A program made the position numbers and the translations under genes. 64,000 nucleotides of DNA, taken from the NCBI GenBank assembly GCA_963691705.1, contig OY829542.1, positions 54,229,002-54,293,001 on the forward strand, given 5' to 3'. The stretch's first letter is position 1, and the number at the start of each line of letters is the position of its first letter. The DNA is from Viola odorata (Eukaryota > Streptophyta > Magnoliopsida > Malpighiales > Violaceae). Shown piece by piece: positions 1 to 11,126 of this stretch. The notes beneath the pieces were generated by a model. It was not told where the DNA came from, searched no databases, and was given only the letters and a program-made list of their open reading frames with translations.

Positions 1-6
1 ATATCT

Positions 7-430
7 GGTACCTGAACTTTAAGTCATTTGCAAACCCTGGTCTAGCGTCAGTCAACGCACACGTCCGTCAGTTTTGACCTTTTTCTGTCGTATACCCCAT
101 TTCTTCCTCCCGGTTGCACCTGCTGCAGCTCCGGACATGAGTTGACATATAATTTTAAAAAAATTTGAATGCGTAAATACAATTAAACAAATTCCCTTCA
201 AAGAAAAAGAATACAATTAAACAACGAAACTGACTTCATTTGGGAAAATATACAACATTTGTTGTAGGGAAAAAACATTGAACACGAACCCTAAAAACTC
301 TCTTCTGGAAAAACTGAGAGACGGCGAAGCTTGAAGACGACGGCGAAGCTTGAAGACGACTATGAAGCTTGAGGACGGCGAAGCTTGAAAAAGCGGAAAC
401 ATCAGCGAGGGAAAACAAACCCTAGAATTT
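7..430 (+). repeat. Left terminal inverted repeat of the MULE
   Basis: This is the reverse complement of 4009-4413 with scattered mismatches. It is 19 bp longer because it has four copies of a GAAGCTTGA-based minisatellite unit (GAAGCTTG at 326, 345, 364, 380) against three in the right repeat. Long terminal repeats of this kind carry the promoter of the adjacent gene in MuDR-type elements; that role is inferred here. Confidence 0.85.
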
Positions 431-768
431 CTTTCTGACATTACTGAGAGAGCGAAGGGAGGAAGTAATTTTATTTATTGCGGCTGCGAGTCGACGAAGG
501 GAAAAAAGGACCACTGTCACCGTACTAAGTCTTGTTGTCTCATTCTCAGGAGCAAGGCGAGTGAGTTGTCTATTCTTGGCTAAAAGTTTACCTTTTACTT
601 TATTCGTTTAGGGGTTTGAATTTAGAAATATTCTTTTAGGATTTTGAGACCAGAAAATGGATACTGGGACCATTTGCTGTTGTCGTTTACCCATTATTTT
701 GTTTTAATTATTATTGTATAATTTTTCGTTGACCATTTAATAATACTGGAGAACACTACCATGACAGG

Positions 769-2142
769 ATGCTAATTACTGTAAAGCTTTTCATGAAGGA
801 ACATGGATTCTACTTCCAAAATTAGATTATGTGGATGCAGAGGAAGTGTGTTTCCAAATTGAGCATGATAGGCTGACATTAGAGCACCTAAATAACAAAA
901 TCAGGGAACATGGATACCATGCTACTGCTCTACATTTAGAAGCAAAATACCAATGGCAAAATATGGAGGAAGGATGCAGGGGTTTGAGGAAGGAGAAATA
1001 TCTGAAGAGAATGACCGCAGAGATGAAGAGGAATGGTGAGGATACATTGGAAGTGTATGTGAAACATGGAGTGAACACGCCCATCTTTGTGGTGAATGTG
1101 GAGAGTAGTGATGAAGAAATTCATAGTGTAGGAGGGGATGTTAATGATGATTGTGAAAATGAAGTAGAGTGTGCAGATGTTGGTGTTCATTGTGAAAATG
1201 AAGTAGAGTGTCCTCTCTTATTGCCCAGCAGTGCAGATTTTGGTGTTGATTGTGGAGGTGTTGATTGTGAAGGTGCTGATTGTGGAGGTGCTGATTGTGA
1301 AGGTGCTGATTGTGGAGGTGCTGATTGTGGAGGTGTTGAAACTGAAGGTGTTGATTGTGAAGGTCTTGATTGTGCTGAAGTACTGGTTGAAAGTTGCAAT
1401 GATGATAGTGAGGAGGAGATTAACCCTAATAATGGGCCCAATTCAGAGCAAGCTGGGGCTAGTTGCAGCTACAATGTGCATGCAAGTGAAGCACCTCAAG
1501 CATATAGTGATGTAGAAGATACTTCAAGTAGTGATTCCGACTTCAATTATTTTGTGGACAGTGAGGATTCAGAAGATGAGGACATCTTTGATTGGGCAGA
1601 TGATGTGGAAGTGGAGTCAGTGGATTTTAGGGGAGTACACGGTGGGGGGGTTCACCAACCCAGAAGTGACAGGGTCAATAGGCCAGATACAGCAAGCTAT
1701 GGTCCTCGTGTGAGAAGAGCATTTGCGATTTGGAACTGAAGACTTGTTTCTGGAAGATGTGGGACTTGACTGGAATTCCTTGTAAGCATGCCTCAGCTGC
1801 CTACATGTTCAAGAGACAGAATCCTCATGACTATGTACTTATGACCTATAAGAAGAGCACATTCTTGGAAGCATATAAGGATGGCATTTTGCCAGTTCCT
1901 GATAAAAGTGAATGGCCTCTACCACAATGCCTTCTCCACTTCCAGCTAGGACTCCACTTGTCATCCCTGCAGTAGTGCCCCCAGCCAGGAATGCTGCTGA
2001 GACAACAACCCAGAGGCCAAGGAACCAAAGGATATTCCGACCAAGTGGAGTCAGTGGCAGCTTCAACCCTCCAAGGCCAATAAGTACACCACGAAATCCA
2101 TTGTCAAGAAATCATATTCAAACAAGGAGATGGATTCCTTGA
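769..2142 (+). pseudogene. MULE transposase remnant (N-terminal region plus SWIM finger, DDE core deleted)
   Basis: A likely original start is the ATG at 769 (MLITVKLF, a common MULE-transposase opening). A stop and frame change before 831 interrupt it. From 831 to 1739 runs an open frame with the N-terminal domain (DYVDAEEV near the start, then EVYVKHGVNTPIFVV), followed by a long Asp/Glu/Cys/Gly-rich acidic stretch. At about 1750-1830 another frame encodes WDLTGIPCKHASAAY, the second half of a SWIM zinc finger; the upstream CxC half now reads C-F-W. A further frame shift near 1918 leads into the Pro/Arg-rich tail ending at 2142. The whole catalytic DDE region between the acidic stretch and the SWIM finger is absent. 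This is a deletion derivative, not a functional enzyme. Confidence 0.8.
1240..1376 (+). repeat. 15-bp coding minisatellite
   Basis: About nine tandem copies of a 15-bp unit (consensus GGTGTTGATTGTGGA with variants) encode repeated five-residue units of the type G-[VA]-D-C-[GE]. The period is a multiple of three, so copy-number change keeps the frame. It lies in the acidic linker of the decayed transposase. Confidence 0.85.
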
Positions 2143-2804
2143 TGGAAAATGTTTTTACTGCCTATTTTGGATAGATTGTGAAGGCCAGTATGTGATGTAA
2201 AGATTTAAGTTTATTGTGAATTTTGGAGTCAGATGCAAAACAGGGTTAGCTTTTGGTTGTTTGGGTGTAGTTTTTGCTGACTTCTTTGGATATAAAACCT
2301 TTTATGTAGTTTTTAGTGTATATTTTGGATGGAAAATTGTGTGTAGTTGTCCTCTGATGTACAAGGGTAGCTTTTGTGTTCATGGTGCATTTTTTGGATG
2401 CAAAACAGGGGAAATATATTTGCCAATTTTACATACATGTTTTCAAGGATATGTTTGTGTAATGTTTGTAAATGTTTAAAAACCTGGATCCTTGTAAATG
2501 TTTGTGTTATCATAATATGCTCTTCATTATATATTTGCCAATTTATCTCGTAATCTTATAAATCGTATAATAATTAACAATGAAAAATAATGAAGATAAG
2601 AGAACCAAATACTTTCATTAATACTACTTAAAATATTGATTCCATCATCTTCAGAACAACAACCTGGGCATCAAGAACACAAAAAATATACCTAAAACAT
2701 CCAGAAACAACCTGGGCATCACCAACACAACAAACATCAAGAAGAACCATCACAGAAACACAAAAAACAATCCCACCCCCAAACACCCACATGGAGCCTA
2801 CTGA

Positions 2805-3233
2805 TTAAATAGAAACCAGACCATCATCCTCATCGGGATACTTCTCCCTCTTCCTCTTCAATCCAGGCATATCCTTCATCTCTCTATGGTAGACATCACT
2901 TGCATCCAAGACCTTCTGCGCCACGAAGATCTCCATCTCCACTATACTCTGCCACTGTTCCATAAGATTAATGGCGACCTTAATGCTCCCCAGGGCTTTG
3001 TTTAGATGCTTCAGGTACTCCCTAACTGGCCTTGTAGAAAACCAATTCTGAATCCGAGCCTGTTCCTGCAACAAAAATCTCTCCCGGTTCTTGAAACGCT
3101 TCAAGTCTTCCTCCACACGACGCTTCTTGAAAAGGAGGTTTGTCCCTGCCTCACCGGAGTTGTTGATGGCCATGAGAGACTCCTCAATAAACTTCTCCTT
3201 CACCAAATTGTTAATCATTGTGGACAGAGACAA
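2805..3233 (-). CDS. MULE-borne coiled-coil protein, function unknown
   Basis: An intact 142-residue ORF rich in Lys, Glu, Arg and Leu. The middle (about residues 35-110) looks helical and coiled-coil-forming, and the C-terminus has a basic patch (KRKREK) followed by acidic residues (DEDD), resembling a nuclear localisation signal. It lies downstream of the GRF zinc-finger ORF on the same strand inside the transposon. It may be the second exon or partner of that gene, or a separate accessory gene. I recognise no family. Convergence with the transposase remnant suggests an element-borne gene rather than a host gene, although capture from the host cannot be excluded. Confidence 0.5.
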   Translation of the reverse strand: MSLSTMINNLVKEKFIEESLMAINNSGEAGTNLLFKKRRVEEDLKRFKNRERFLLQEQARIQNWFSTRPVREYLKHLNKALGSIKVAINLMEQWQSIVEMEIFVAQKVLDASDVYHREMKDMPGLKRKREKYPDEDDGLVSI

Positions 3234-3609
3234 GGAGTATTACTAAATGAAAAAGGAAAGGAGAGTAATGAAGAATGTGGACAAATACACACAATTTATA
3301 GGCGATATAGTTGTCTTTTGGCATTCAACAGACGCATATAGTTGTTGTCTGTTGATTTGCCAACATTTGGATTCCCAACAATGGTGCCTGTTCGGTTTCC
3401 CATGAATTGAGACTGCTCGAGGTAATCATTAATATTAATTCATTCAGTCGAAATCATACAATAAAAGCATACCTAAATCACAGACTTAATAAACCCTACA
3501 AATTAAAACGAAAATCATACCCTAAAATTGAAAATCAAGTTCAAAACCTAGAAATTACAATAGCAATGAAAACAAACAGAAGAATGATGGTAAGATATGG
3601 AACTACATA

Positions 3610-3975
3610 TTATTTGTGGGTCCCCTTCACCTGTGCTTCCGCTCTTTGAGATACGGCGTAAACAAGCTCCTTCAATTCACTGCGAATCACTATGCTTTCT
3701 TCCTTGATAACATCGATAATATCATCCTTAAAAGCAACCCTTCCATCACTTTCATCCCGATCCATCCTCGTTCCCCCTTCGGGATTGCACCATGCCCAGA
3801 AATCACACTCCACATTCCCGCACTTATAATACAACCTACCTGGATTAGGAGTCGATTCTGATATCTCCACCGCAACCCTCAACTCACACTTGCACAATCT
3901 GTTCTTGTATCTTATGTACGATGCTGAGACAGTATAGGCGGACGACGATATTGACCGATTGCTTGAAGAAGCCAT
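3610..3975 (-). CDS. GRF-type zinc-finger protein carried by the MULE
   Basis: A 121-residue ORF. Residues about 27-66 match the GRF zinc finger (zf-GRF): a CKC pair, the NPGR motif, then YYKC and a later Cys followed by FWAW. The N-terminus is Ser-rich (MASSSNRS), typical of plant At4g04775-like proteins that have this finger near the start followed by a coiled-coil tail. GRF fingers bind single-stranded nucleic acid in several DNA-repair proteins; the role in these short plant proteins is not established. The start is 34 bp inside the right terminal repeat, so the element's end probably drives it. The reading frame is intact although the transposase opposite is wrecked. It may be spliced to the coiled-coil ORF at 2805-3233; I could not settle this. 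Confidence 0.65.
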   Translation of the reverse strand: MASSSNRSISSSAYTVSASYIRYKNRLCKCELRVAVEISESTPNPGRLYYKCGNVECDFWAWCNPEGGTRMDRDESDGRVAFKDDIIDVIKEESIVIRSELKELVYAVSQRAEAQVKGTHK

Positions 3976-4008
3976 TGGCGGTTGAGATGCAGCTCGATTC
4001 TTATACCA

Positions 4009-4413
4009 AAATTCTAGGGTTTGTTTTCCCTCGCTGATGTTTCCGCTTTTTCAAGCTTCGCCGTCCTCAAGCTTCGCAGTCGTCTTCAAGCTTCGCCGTC
4101 TCTCAGTTTTTCTAGAAGAGATTTTTTAGGGTTCGTGTTCAATGTTTTTTCCCCACAGCAAATGTTGTATATTTTCCCAAATAAAGTCAGTTTCGTTGTT
4201 TAATTGTATTCTTTTTCTTTGAAAGGAATTTGTTTAATTGTATTTACACATTCAAATTTTTTTAAAATTATATGTCAACTCATGTCAGGAGCTGCAGCAG
4301 GTGCAACCGGGAGGAAGAAATTGGGTGACCGGCAGAAAAAGGTCAAAACTGACGGACGTGTGCGTTGACTGACGCCAGACCAGGTTTTACAAATGACTTA
4401 AAGTTCAGGTACC
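4009..4413 (-). repeat. Right terminal inverted repeat of the MULE
   Basis: Read on the - strand it starts GGTACCTGAACTTTAAGTC and ends at a CCCTAGAATTT stretch shared with the left repeat at 420-430. The GRF zinc-finger ORF starts 34 bp inside it (ATG at 3975), so this repeat probably contained that gene's promoter. Confidence 0.85.
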
Positions 4414-5019
4414 ATATATTTAAATTTTAAAGTAGAGGGGAGGAAGCTGTTTTTTTTTTTAGTATAGGGAGCCTTCATGCAATTAATCGATATTATAATT
4501 GTCATTAATTATCAGTTTTTCAAATCCCCTCTTTATTTGATATACCATACTCAATGTGTTAACTTAATCGTTGCAGTGCTAATGTCGAGAAACCCCGACC
4601 CTGTGCAGGATACTTATAACTACACACAGCCATCACGTGACAAAAAGCCGTTGAGATCATCCCTTTAACAAAGTCTATTCTACCCTTTATATTTACCCTT
4701 TGTCGCACACCCTATATCTCAAAAATTATCAAAGTATATATAAAAAAATTCATACATACTTTGATAATTAAAGAGCGCCCTAATGGGTTAGAAACTCGAT
4801 ATCTAATCTTAAAATTTAAACCCAATATTCATATAAAAAATTAGAGAAAAACTATCTTTGTTTTTGACCAGCTTATAGCAAATTACTAATTATGCTAACT
4901 TTTTTTTTCTTAACAGGTATTTTTATATTTTAGATTAATGTTATAAATACTAACAAATCGTATAAAATTTATATATTAATTGATATGACAAAATATAAGT
5001 GATAGATAATAATTCACTT

Positions 5020-5093
5020 GATAACCTAATTACTTAAAATATATTATTTATTTTTTGATAACCTAATTACTTAAAATATATTATTTATTTTTT
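5020..5093. repeat. Tandem duplication of a 37-bp AT-rich unit
   Basis: Two identical copies of a unit beginning GATAACCTAATTACTTAAAA, at 5020-5056 and 5057-5093. Perfect identity implies a recent slippage or unequal-exchange event. No function is evident. Confidence 0.8.
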
Positions 5094-6259
5094 GATATGT
5101 CAGTTAGTATAAAAAATTTATAAAATTTATTTATAGGTGAAAGCATTTTCTTTTATTTTATTTTATCAAGTCATAAAGAGTGGATACTAGGGAGGAATGT
5201 TCATTTTCGTTGATGGGCCGAAGCTGTTGACTGTCATTTCATTTCAAGTGTGTAACTATCTAAAAAAAAAGAGTCGTCCGGGGCCCAATTTCATGTCGGT
5301 ATGGACTTATACCATAGACACTAGATCTTTATGTGACAAGTTGTACTAAAAAATCACCTTCTTTTACTCACACGGAGTTAAATCAATTGTTAAAAAGTTG
5401 TTTTAATTTAACCAAAAAAATTAGATTAGAGACCACATGTGTATAGTGTATAGTGTTAAAATTTATAACTGAGAGTTTTATTATTTTTCAGTCTCCTACA
5501 CAGCTCGAATCTAAAATAATCGACTCACAATGTAGTGACTGGATTATCGGATGATCTTTAAAAAAAAACACATTTTTTTCTCTTTTTTAAGAATAAATCA
5601 CACCTTCTTTAATCAAGAATGCGTCATTAAGTTAGTAAATAAAACGAAAATACACCATTAAATTAGAGCTATAATATTAACTATAACTTATGCTAACAAG
5701 GATGGAAATGATAATAGTTGGATTAACCTTTAATCACAACTTTATCTTTACTTTTTAGTAACTTGATTCAGCACAAATATTACAAATTTAGAACTAATAG
5801 ATTCAGAAAAATATGTGGTTTCAGTTCTGAAAAGTACACGTCCATATTGTTTCATGTTAAAAGAACAAAGTAATTACCAAATGAAAGGATAATACACGGC
5901 TCTTTTATTCTATGATAAATTCGACCGTCAATAAAAAATAAAAAATTAATCTATTTTTTTAATATATATGGAAGTGAAATTCGAATTTAAATTTTTATTA
6001 CTAACAAACAACCAATATATTAGAGCTGTACTTTTGCTTCTTTTTTTGAAAGCAGAGAACTCAGTATATTAGGTTAGGCCCACTACCACATCCATATGAT
6101 ATTAACAAGCCCCCGAAATGGACGAAAAAAGCCCAGGTTCCGGAAAAAAGAAATAGACGAAAGCCCATTTTATTAAGGCCCATTAATGAAGAGAAATATT
6201 TATTCCATTTCCATTTCATACATGGACCAAGTCAGACCTGTTTCTTCCGGATCCGGCTC

Positions 6260-6488
6260 CTCTAATTTTCCCTTAAACATTACCAATCATGTTAGAGAAA
6301 TCTGAATAATTCAATAAAATTGGACGGATGAGATTAAAAATTTAAGTCATTAATGAGTTGACCAGTCAATAAAATTTAACAAGTAGTCAACTCATTAATT
6401 ACTTAAATTTTTAATCTCATCCGTCCAATTTTATGAAACGGTTCAGATTCTTCTAACATGACTGGTCATGTTTAAGAGAAAATTAGAG
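6260..6488. mobile_element. Foldback MITE
   Basis: About 229 bp in which the left half is the reverse complement of the right half over nearly the full length. Ends read CTCTAATTTTCCCTTAAAC and, inverted, CTCTAATTTTCTCTTAAAC. The arms share ATCTGAA, TTGGACGGATGAGATT and AGTTGAC blocks and meet near 6370. It would fold into one ~110-bp hairpin. It has no coding capacity and no clear target duplication. The superfamily is not assigned. Confidence 0.75.
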
Positions 6489-9199
6489 CTTACATTTTCA
6501 ACTGCGTCCGACACTTTCGGAAAATTGTTCTTTAGGATTCTTTTCTTTTCTTTTAAATAAGAAGAAAATCAGGACTTTCTTCTATTATAAATATTGACCA
6601 TAAAAATATTGTAAAATTAATGATAACAATTCTTTTGCATTGTGAAGTGAAAGATCGAGATTGATTCATTATTAAAAAAAAACAAATCAATGTTTTTCAT
6701 AGATGAGAAGTGAAGAATTGAAATGGTCATAATTTTTTAATATAAATTTTATTTTTTAAGTCCAAGAGACACTGTGATTTCTACCTTAATTTGCCCCACC
6801 AATTTCTTAGGAAAAAATGGCCTCTGCCTCTGCCTCTTGGCAATGTGAAGCGAAGAACCGAAATTGAAACATAATAACTATTAACTATTAACTATGTATA
6901 GTCATCCTTATGTTTTATAATAAAATATGCATATATATATTATACATATAAGATTGGGAAGTGAAGAACTGAAATTGATCATTTTTCTTTTTAAATTCAA
7001 GAAATTAACACCATCTTTGAATTTTGAAAGATCAGTCGAGGAATGACATGGGATTTTAATTAATGAAAGTCACTTTCCTTCTTTTTTTTCACAAGAGAAA
7101 ACATGGCTGATATTTTTAATGATTGTTTTTTTCCTCTCTTATTTCCCCTTCACCACATAATACTTCCCCATAATAAATGGTACAGTTGGGTTGTGGACTT
7201 GTGGCATTTTCTCCGATGTCTAGTTTAACATGCACTCTGATCTCTTTCGCACGTACGATTTTATGAAAGCACCCTCATCCGTCAATTTATTGCTATTATT
7301 AGATAAAAATTAATTATTTTTGATACAATTTTACTCTTAAAAATCTATTTTTATTTTTTATTAAACTCGATAATCTAACCTATTCACTGACTAATCCAGA
7401 TTTAGGAGTCTTTTAGTGGATGAATCTTTCCCAATAATTCTAAAGCAGTTGTGTTCTCAACGCTCAAACTCAAAACCCGGAGGTTTTAACTTTTTCAACT
7501 TAAAACTAGCTATTCTTTTAATTAGTAAAGAAATCTTGTTTTGCTTAATTTGCACAAAATAACAAAAGCTAGTAGTCTATCTTCGACAATTGAAAATATC
7601 CGAGAGTTAGGCTCGTATGATTGTTTTGCTTCGTTGACAAAACTCAAAAAGGAACATTATGTTATAAACATGCGCAGTTTGATCACACGCATAATTGCAA
7701 ATATATAAACCTTGTCGCCGTAATAATTGAACGGAATCTTAATATCCCCGGCTATAACCTACTCTTTGAATCAAGGAGATGCAACTCACACAAGCATCTT
7801 TAGACAGCCCAAATACAGAGACTTGACTCGAGACTTATTTTTTGTTGCAAGATATTAATTACCTACCATTCGGGAAAACTAAAAGTTTTTCTCTCTTTCT
7901 TTTGAAACAGGAAGGAATGATCTCCTGTCGCTGATTCATTATCTTCGCCTTTTTAATTATATACTTACAGTATCCGATTCATATAAGATCACTCGTCGTT
8001 AATTAGTACCATGAGTTGTATATGGTTTTGCTCTAAAAGTCTAATCCAGAATTCGTACGTATGAATTCTTACTCAATATGTATTAATTCTTGGATTAGTT
8101 TAATTATTAGCAAGCGGGGGGAAAAAAACGGGATAAGTACGTCTGGTTTATCTTATTCCACTAGTAACTAGAGTAGATGGGAGTAATTTTTTATGATAGA
8201 CAGATTGAGTTACATGCCCATTGGTTGGATGAAAGTAATCATTCTCTTCTTTTTTTGTTACGTTACCATCTGTTAAACTTTTGTTGTTGCACCAATTCTA
8301 ATAATTTAAATAATAATAAATAAACGCCACTATAAAACTAGCTCCTCACAAAACTAACACTAACAATAATTATCAGCTAAATTTTCAGGGACGATCGAAC
8401 TCATCACTCCACAATCACAGAATTTTAATTGCGTCGACGAGCCCAACATAAAATCAATTTCATTCCGGTAGAACATATGCATGTCCGATTGGCACGAGTC
8501 GTTTTATATATATACGATTGTGCTACTTTTTTATTTATTTTCTAAGGATCAATTTTTATATATACAGTATAAAATAAGAAATAACATTAATTATATAACT
8601 AGCTACTTTGAAAAAAGCTTATTAGGAAAAAAATTAATAACGTTGACAGTTGACACCACAATGTTTGGACAAATATGATGATGGTGTGTGCCGTCCATGA
8701 GTTAATTAACTTAATTAAACTCATGGATTCAAATTAATTAATTTCAAAAACCCTACAATGATATGATAATATAGTTTTCATCAAATGGATAAAATCCTTA
8801 ATAAGTTGGCTTATACCAACTCACCAATCTATCTTAACGACACACGACTTATATACGAATTTCAAATGTAATTTTTTTTGTTCTTGTTGTTGATGTTGCT
8901 TTTTCTGCTCTCTCTCTTCCATTATAGAGCTATATAAATAGAGAAATTAGCTAGCAATTAAGAGCCATGTATAGCATGTATTACGTACAACCATTTTGTT
9001 CCCATTTTTAAATACCATCACTCAGCCACTTGTCTTTGCGTACGTGTCAATTAAGTGGCTCTAGAGGAACCTGAAAGAGTACTGGCAATATTATTCTTTA
9101 AATCTTATTTTCATCCATCCAATTAAAACACAATATTATACTACATATGTGTGCCTTTAATATTCTTGAATGTTTATATATAAAAAGAGGGTGAGAAGT

Positions 9200-9790
9200 C
9201 AACCGATGTCTAGTCATTCTCTTTTTTTACCTCAAGATTGCGGGCTCTATATGTTGATACGATCCTAATTGTCTAGGCTCGATTTGAGTTATTGATTCAG
9301 TTCAAAAGTTTGAGAATTGCTCGGAAATTGGATAGATGCTCACAAGTACAATTCTAGACCTAATAACAACCCGTGTTATCCAACCTAGTCGATTTCAAGT
9401 GGGGTTCTTGATCGATGTTAGACCTATATTCAACCCGTGAATATCAACCTAAGGGAAACGATCAATAAGATAGCAATTTCGTGTTTTACTAAAAACTAAC
9501 CCTAGTTTGCCGAACTGAAGATTAGAACAAGGTTCGCAAAGGAACAACAGAGTAAACACTCCCAAGATAAAGTCTCAAATATCAATTTAATCAAAAAGGT
9601 CTCCCTCAACAATGAGCCAAGCGGCTTCTTAAATAGGCACTAATCGCAACTCCTACTCGGAATAGAACTAGGAGTTCTAACCGTGAAATAACTCTATCTA
9701 ATTAACTAAATAACTAAATAAAATAAATAATTAAATATAACTAAATAAGTTCCAGAAGCTTCAAGAGGTTTCCTTCATGGTTGGGCCCTC
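9200..9790 (-). mobile_element. Remnant of an older minus-strand LTR retroelement (first part)
   Basis: Read on the - strand this stretch has LTR-like features: an AT-rich lead, a TATA-like CCTATTTAAG at about 9628-9637, then a non-coding transcribed-type stretch with no ORF. It is directly continuous with 16400-17040 once the 6.6-kb element and one CCCTC copy are removed, so it was the insertion target. The outer boundary is not resolved and the family is not identified. Confidence 0.35.
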
Positions 9791-11043
9791 TGATTACATT
9801 GCATTTCATCATGTTTTTACTATCCATTTACTTGTTATTTGGGCAGTAAAACTACTGATTTACCTTTAATTTCCCATGCTTTTACTAGTTCTAGTCTGGA
9901 GGCAATTTATGAAGAATCTGATTTTTGAAGAGCTGAAGCTGATTTTCAGAGTCTTGGCCTAGCGTTTGGCCTAGACTCCTCCGCATTCGAAGTATCGCGC
10001 ACCAGATCGTCTTGGCCAAGACTCCGGCCAAGACTCATCCGCGGAAGAGCAATCATGAGCAGCAGCGTTGGGCCTTGCGAGCTGGCAAATCACAGCTGTC
10101 CAGCGAGAAAGAGAAGGATCAAGAAGATATTTATTTAAGAATCCTATCAAGGATCTCCTTCCATCTTTATATATTTTAAATTCCTATTTTTATTCAAAAC
10201 AAATCAGGATAATTATTTAGGAGATTATTTAGGAGATTGAGTTGGAGAAGGATAGAGGAGTTTTAGCTTACTTATAGCTGAACTGGTCCTCCTCTTCGAA
10301 GGCTCTCTTCTTCTTCCCCAATTTCGACATTGATATACTTTTGCTCCGTGAATTTAATTCACGGATTTATTTTTATGCAATTAAATATTTTTATTATTCA
10401 TTCATGAGTACATCTAGCTAATCACCATTCTTGGTAAGAGCTTGAGGGCTATGTTTCTTATATTTCGTGAGATCTAATTACTCTTAATAATCTCTATCTT
10501 TGTAATTATTTATTTTCTGGTTTCTTTACTTCCTTGTTTAAGTTTAGAACTGACAATTCAGATTTTAGCTTGGGAGACCCAGTTAAATGAATAATACAAC
10601 TCAGACCCGATTGACAACCGTGGGCCTCGACTGACAACCGAGGGTAAACTTGAGTTGGGCGTTGTCTTATCCACAGCAGCGCTGCAAATATAGAGATGAA
10701 CACCATTGAATCAGTGATCGAATCATAAGAACATAGCCCGTTCATGCTCTTACCGGGAACCTTCTTTTTACTGTTTTCAATCTTGACCCCCTGTCTTGGC
10801 CAAACCATTGACCAAGACTGTTTTGAACTATTTAATTGCTTTTGCTTTTGTTTTAATTTTCAGAATCAACCAACCAAACTCAGTGACGAGGAAGTCAACC
10901 AAGAACTACAAATCCCCCGAAGTCTCTGTGGACGATCCTCTTACCACCATCTAAAAGTTCCTTGTGGACAAGTGATAAGTTGTATTTCTACCCCTTTTTA
11001 TATCTATTATACACTTATATTTGACGTGCTCGACACGCGATCA
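9791..11043 (+). repeat. 5' LTR of the gag-protease element
   Basis: A direct repeat of 15147-16399. It contains three copies of the paired CTTGGCC/GGCCAAG motif (9951-9976, 10009-10034, 10793-10818) and AT-rich promoter-like sequence with TATATATTTTAAA near 10167. A 100-residue antisense ORF occurs in both LTRs and is a by-product. Confidence 0.92.
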
Positions 11044-11048
11044 AATTT

Positions 11049-11066
11049 TGGCGTCGTTGCCGGGGA
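11049..11066 (+). other. Primer-binding site, tRNA-Asp type
   Basis: TGGCGTCGTTGCCGGGGA lies five bases after the 5' LTR. It is the complement of the 3' end of plant tRNA-Asp with one mismatch (T for C at the sixth base). tRNA-Asp priming is characteristic of Athila/Tat-type elements. Confidence 0.8.
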
Positions 11067-11126
11067 CTTCTAACGGTTTTGTAGTTTTTGTTTTCATTTT
11101 TGTGTTTTTATTTTTTTAGTTTTGCA

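Larger units (their letters stand above)
7..4413. mobile_element. Mutator-like (MULE) DNA transposon, two-gene, decayed
   Basis: Two long inverted ends (7-430 and 4009-4413) bound this 4.4-kb element. Both start GGTACCTGAACTTTAAGTC and stay closely similar for about 400 bp. Inside are a transposase remnant on the + strand with a MULE-type SWIM zinc-finger fragment, and on the - strand a GRF zinc-finger ORF and a coiled-coil ORF. The two gene sets converge, each beginning just inside one terminal repeat, as mudrA and mudrB do in maize MuDR. The catalytic DDE region is missing, so the copy cannot move itself. Only six bases of left flank are in the window, so a 9-bp target duplication cannot be verified and the left edge may lie slightly outside. 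Confidence 0.85.
4414..9199. other. AT-rich intergenic region without recognisable genes
   Basis: No ORF here looks like a protein gene. The region holds a 37-bp tandem duplication (5020-5093), a foldback MITE (6260-6488), a short inverted repeat near 8696-8726 (CATGAGTTAATTAA arm) and a TATA-like string at 8931-8940 (TATATAAATA) with no credible gene behind it. Poly-A/T runs are frequent. Confidence 0.6.

Noticed and set aside
8931..8998. Gene start after TATATAAATA
   Set aside because: Only a short reading frame follows (about a dozen codons) and no splice-consistent continuation was seen.
10506..10808. 100-codon minus-strand ORF, repeated identically at 15861-16163
   Set aside because: It lies within both LTRs and is conserved only because the LTRs are nearly identical; there is no domain or start context.
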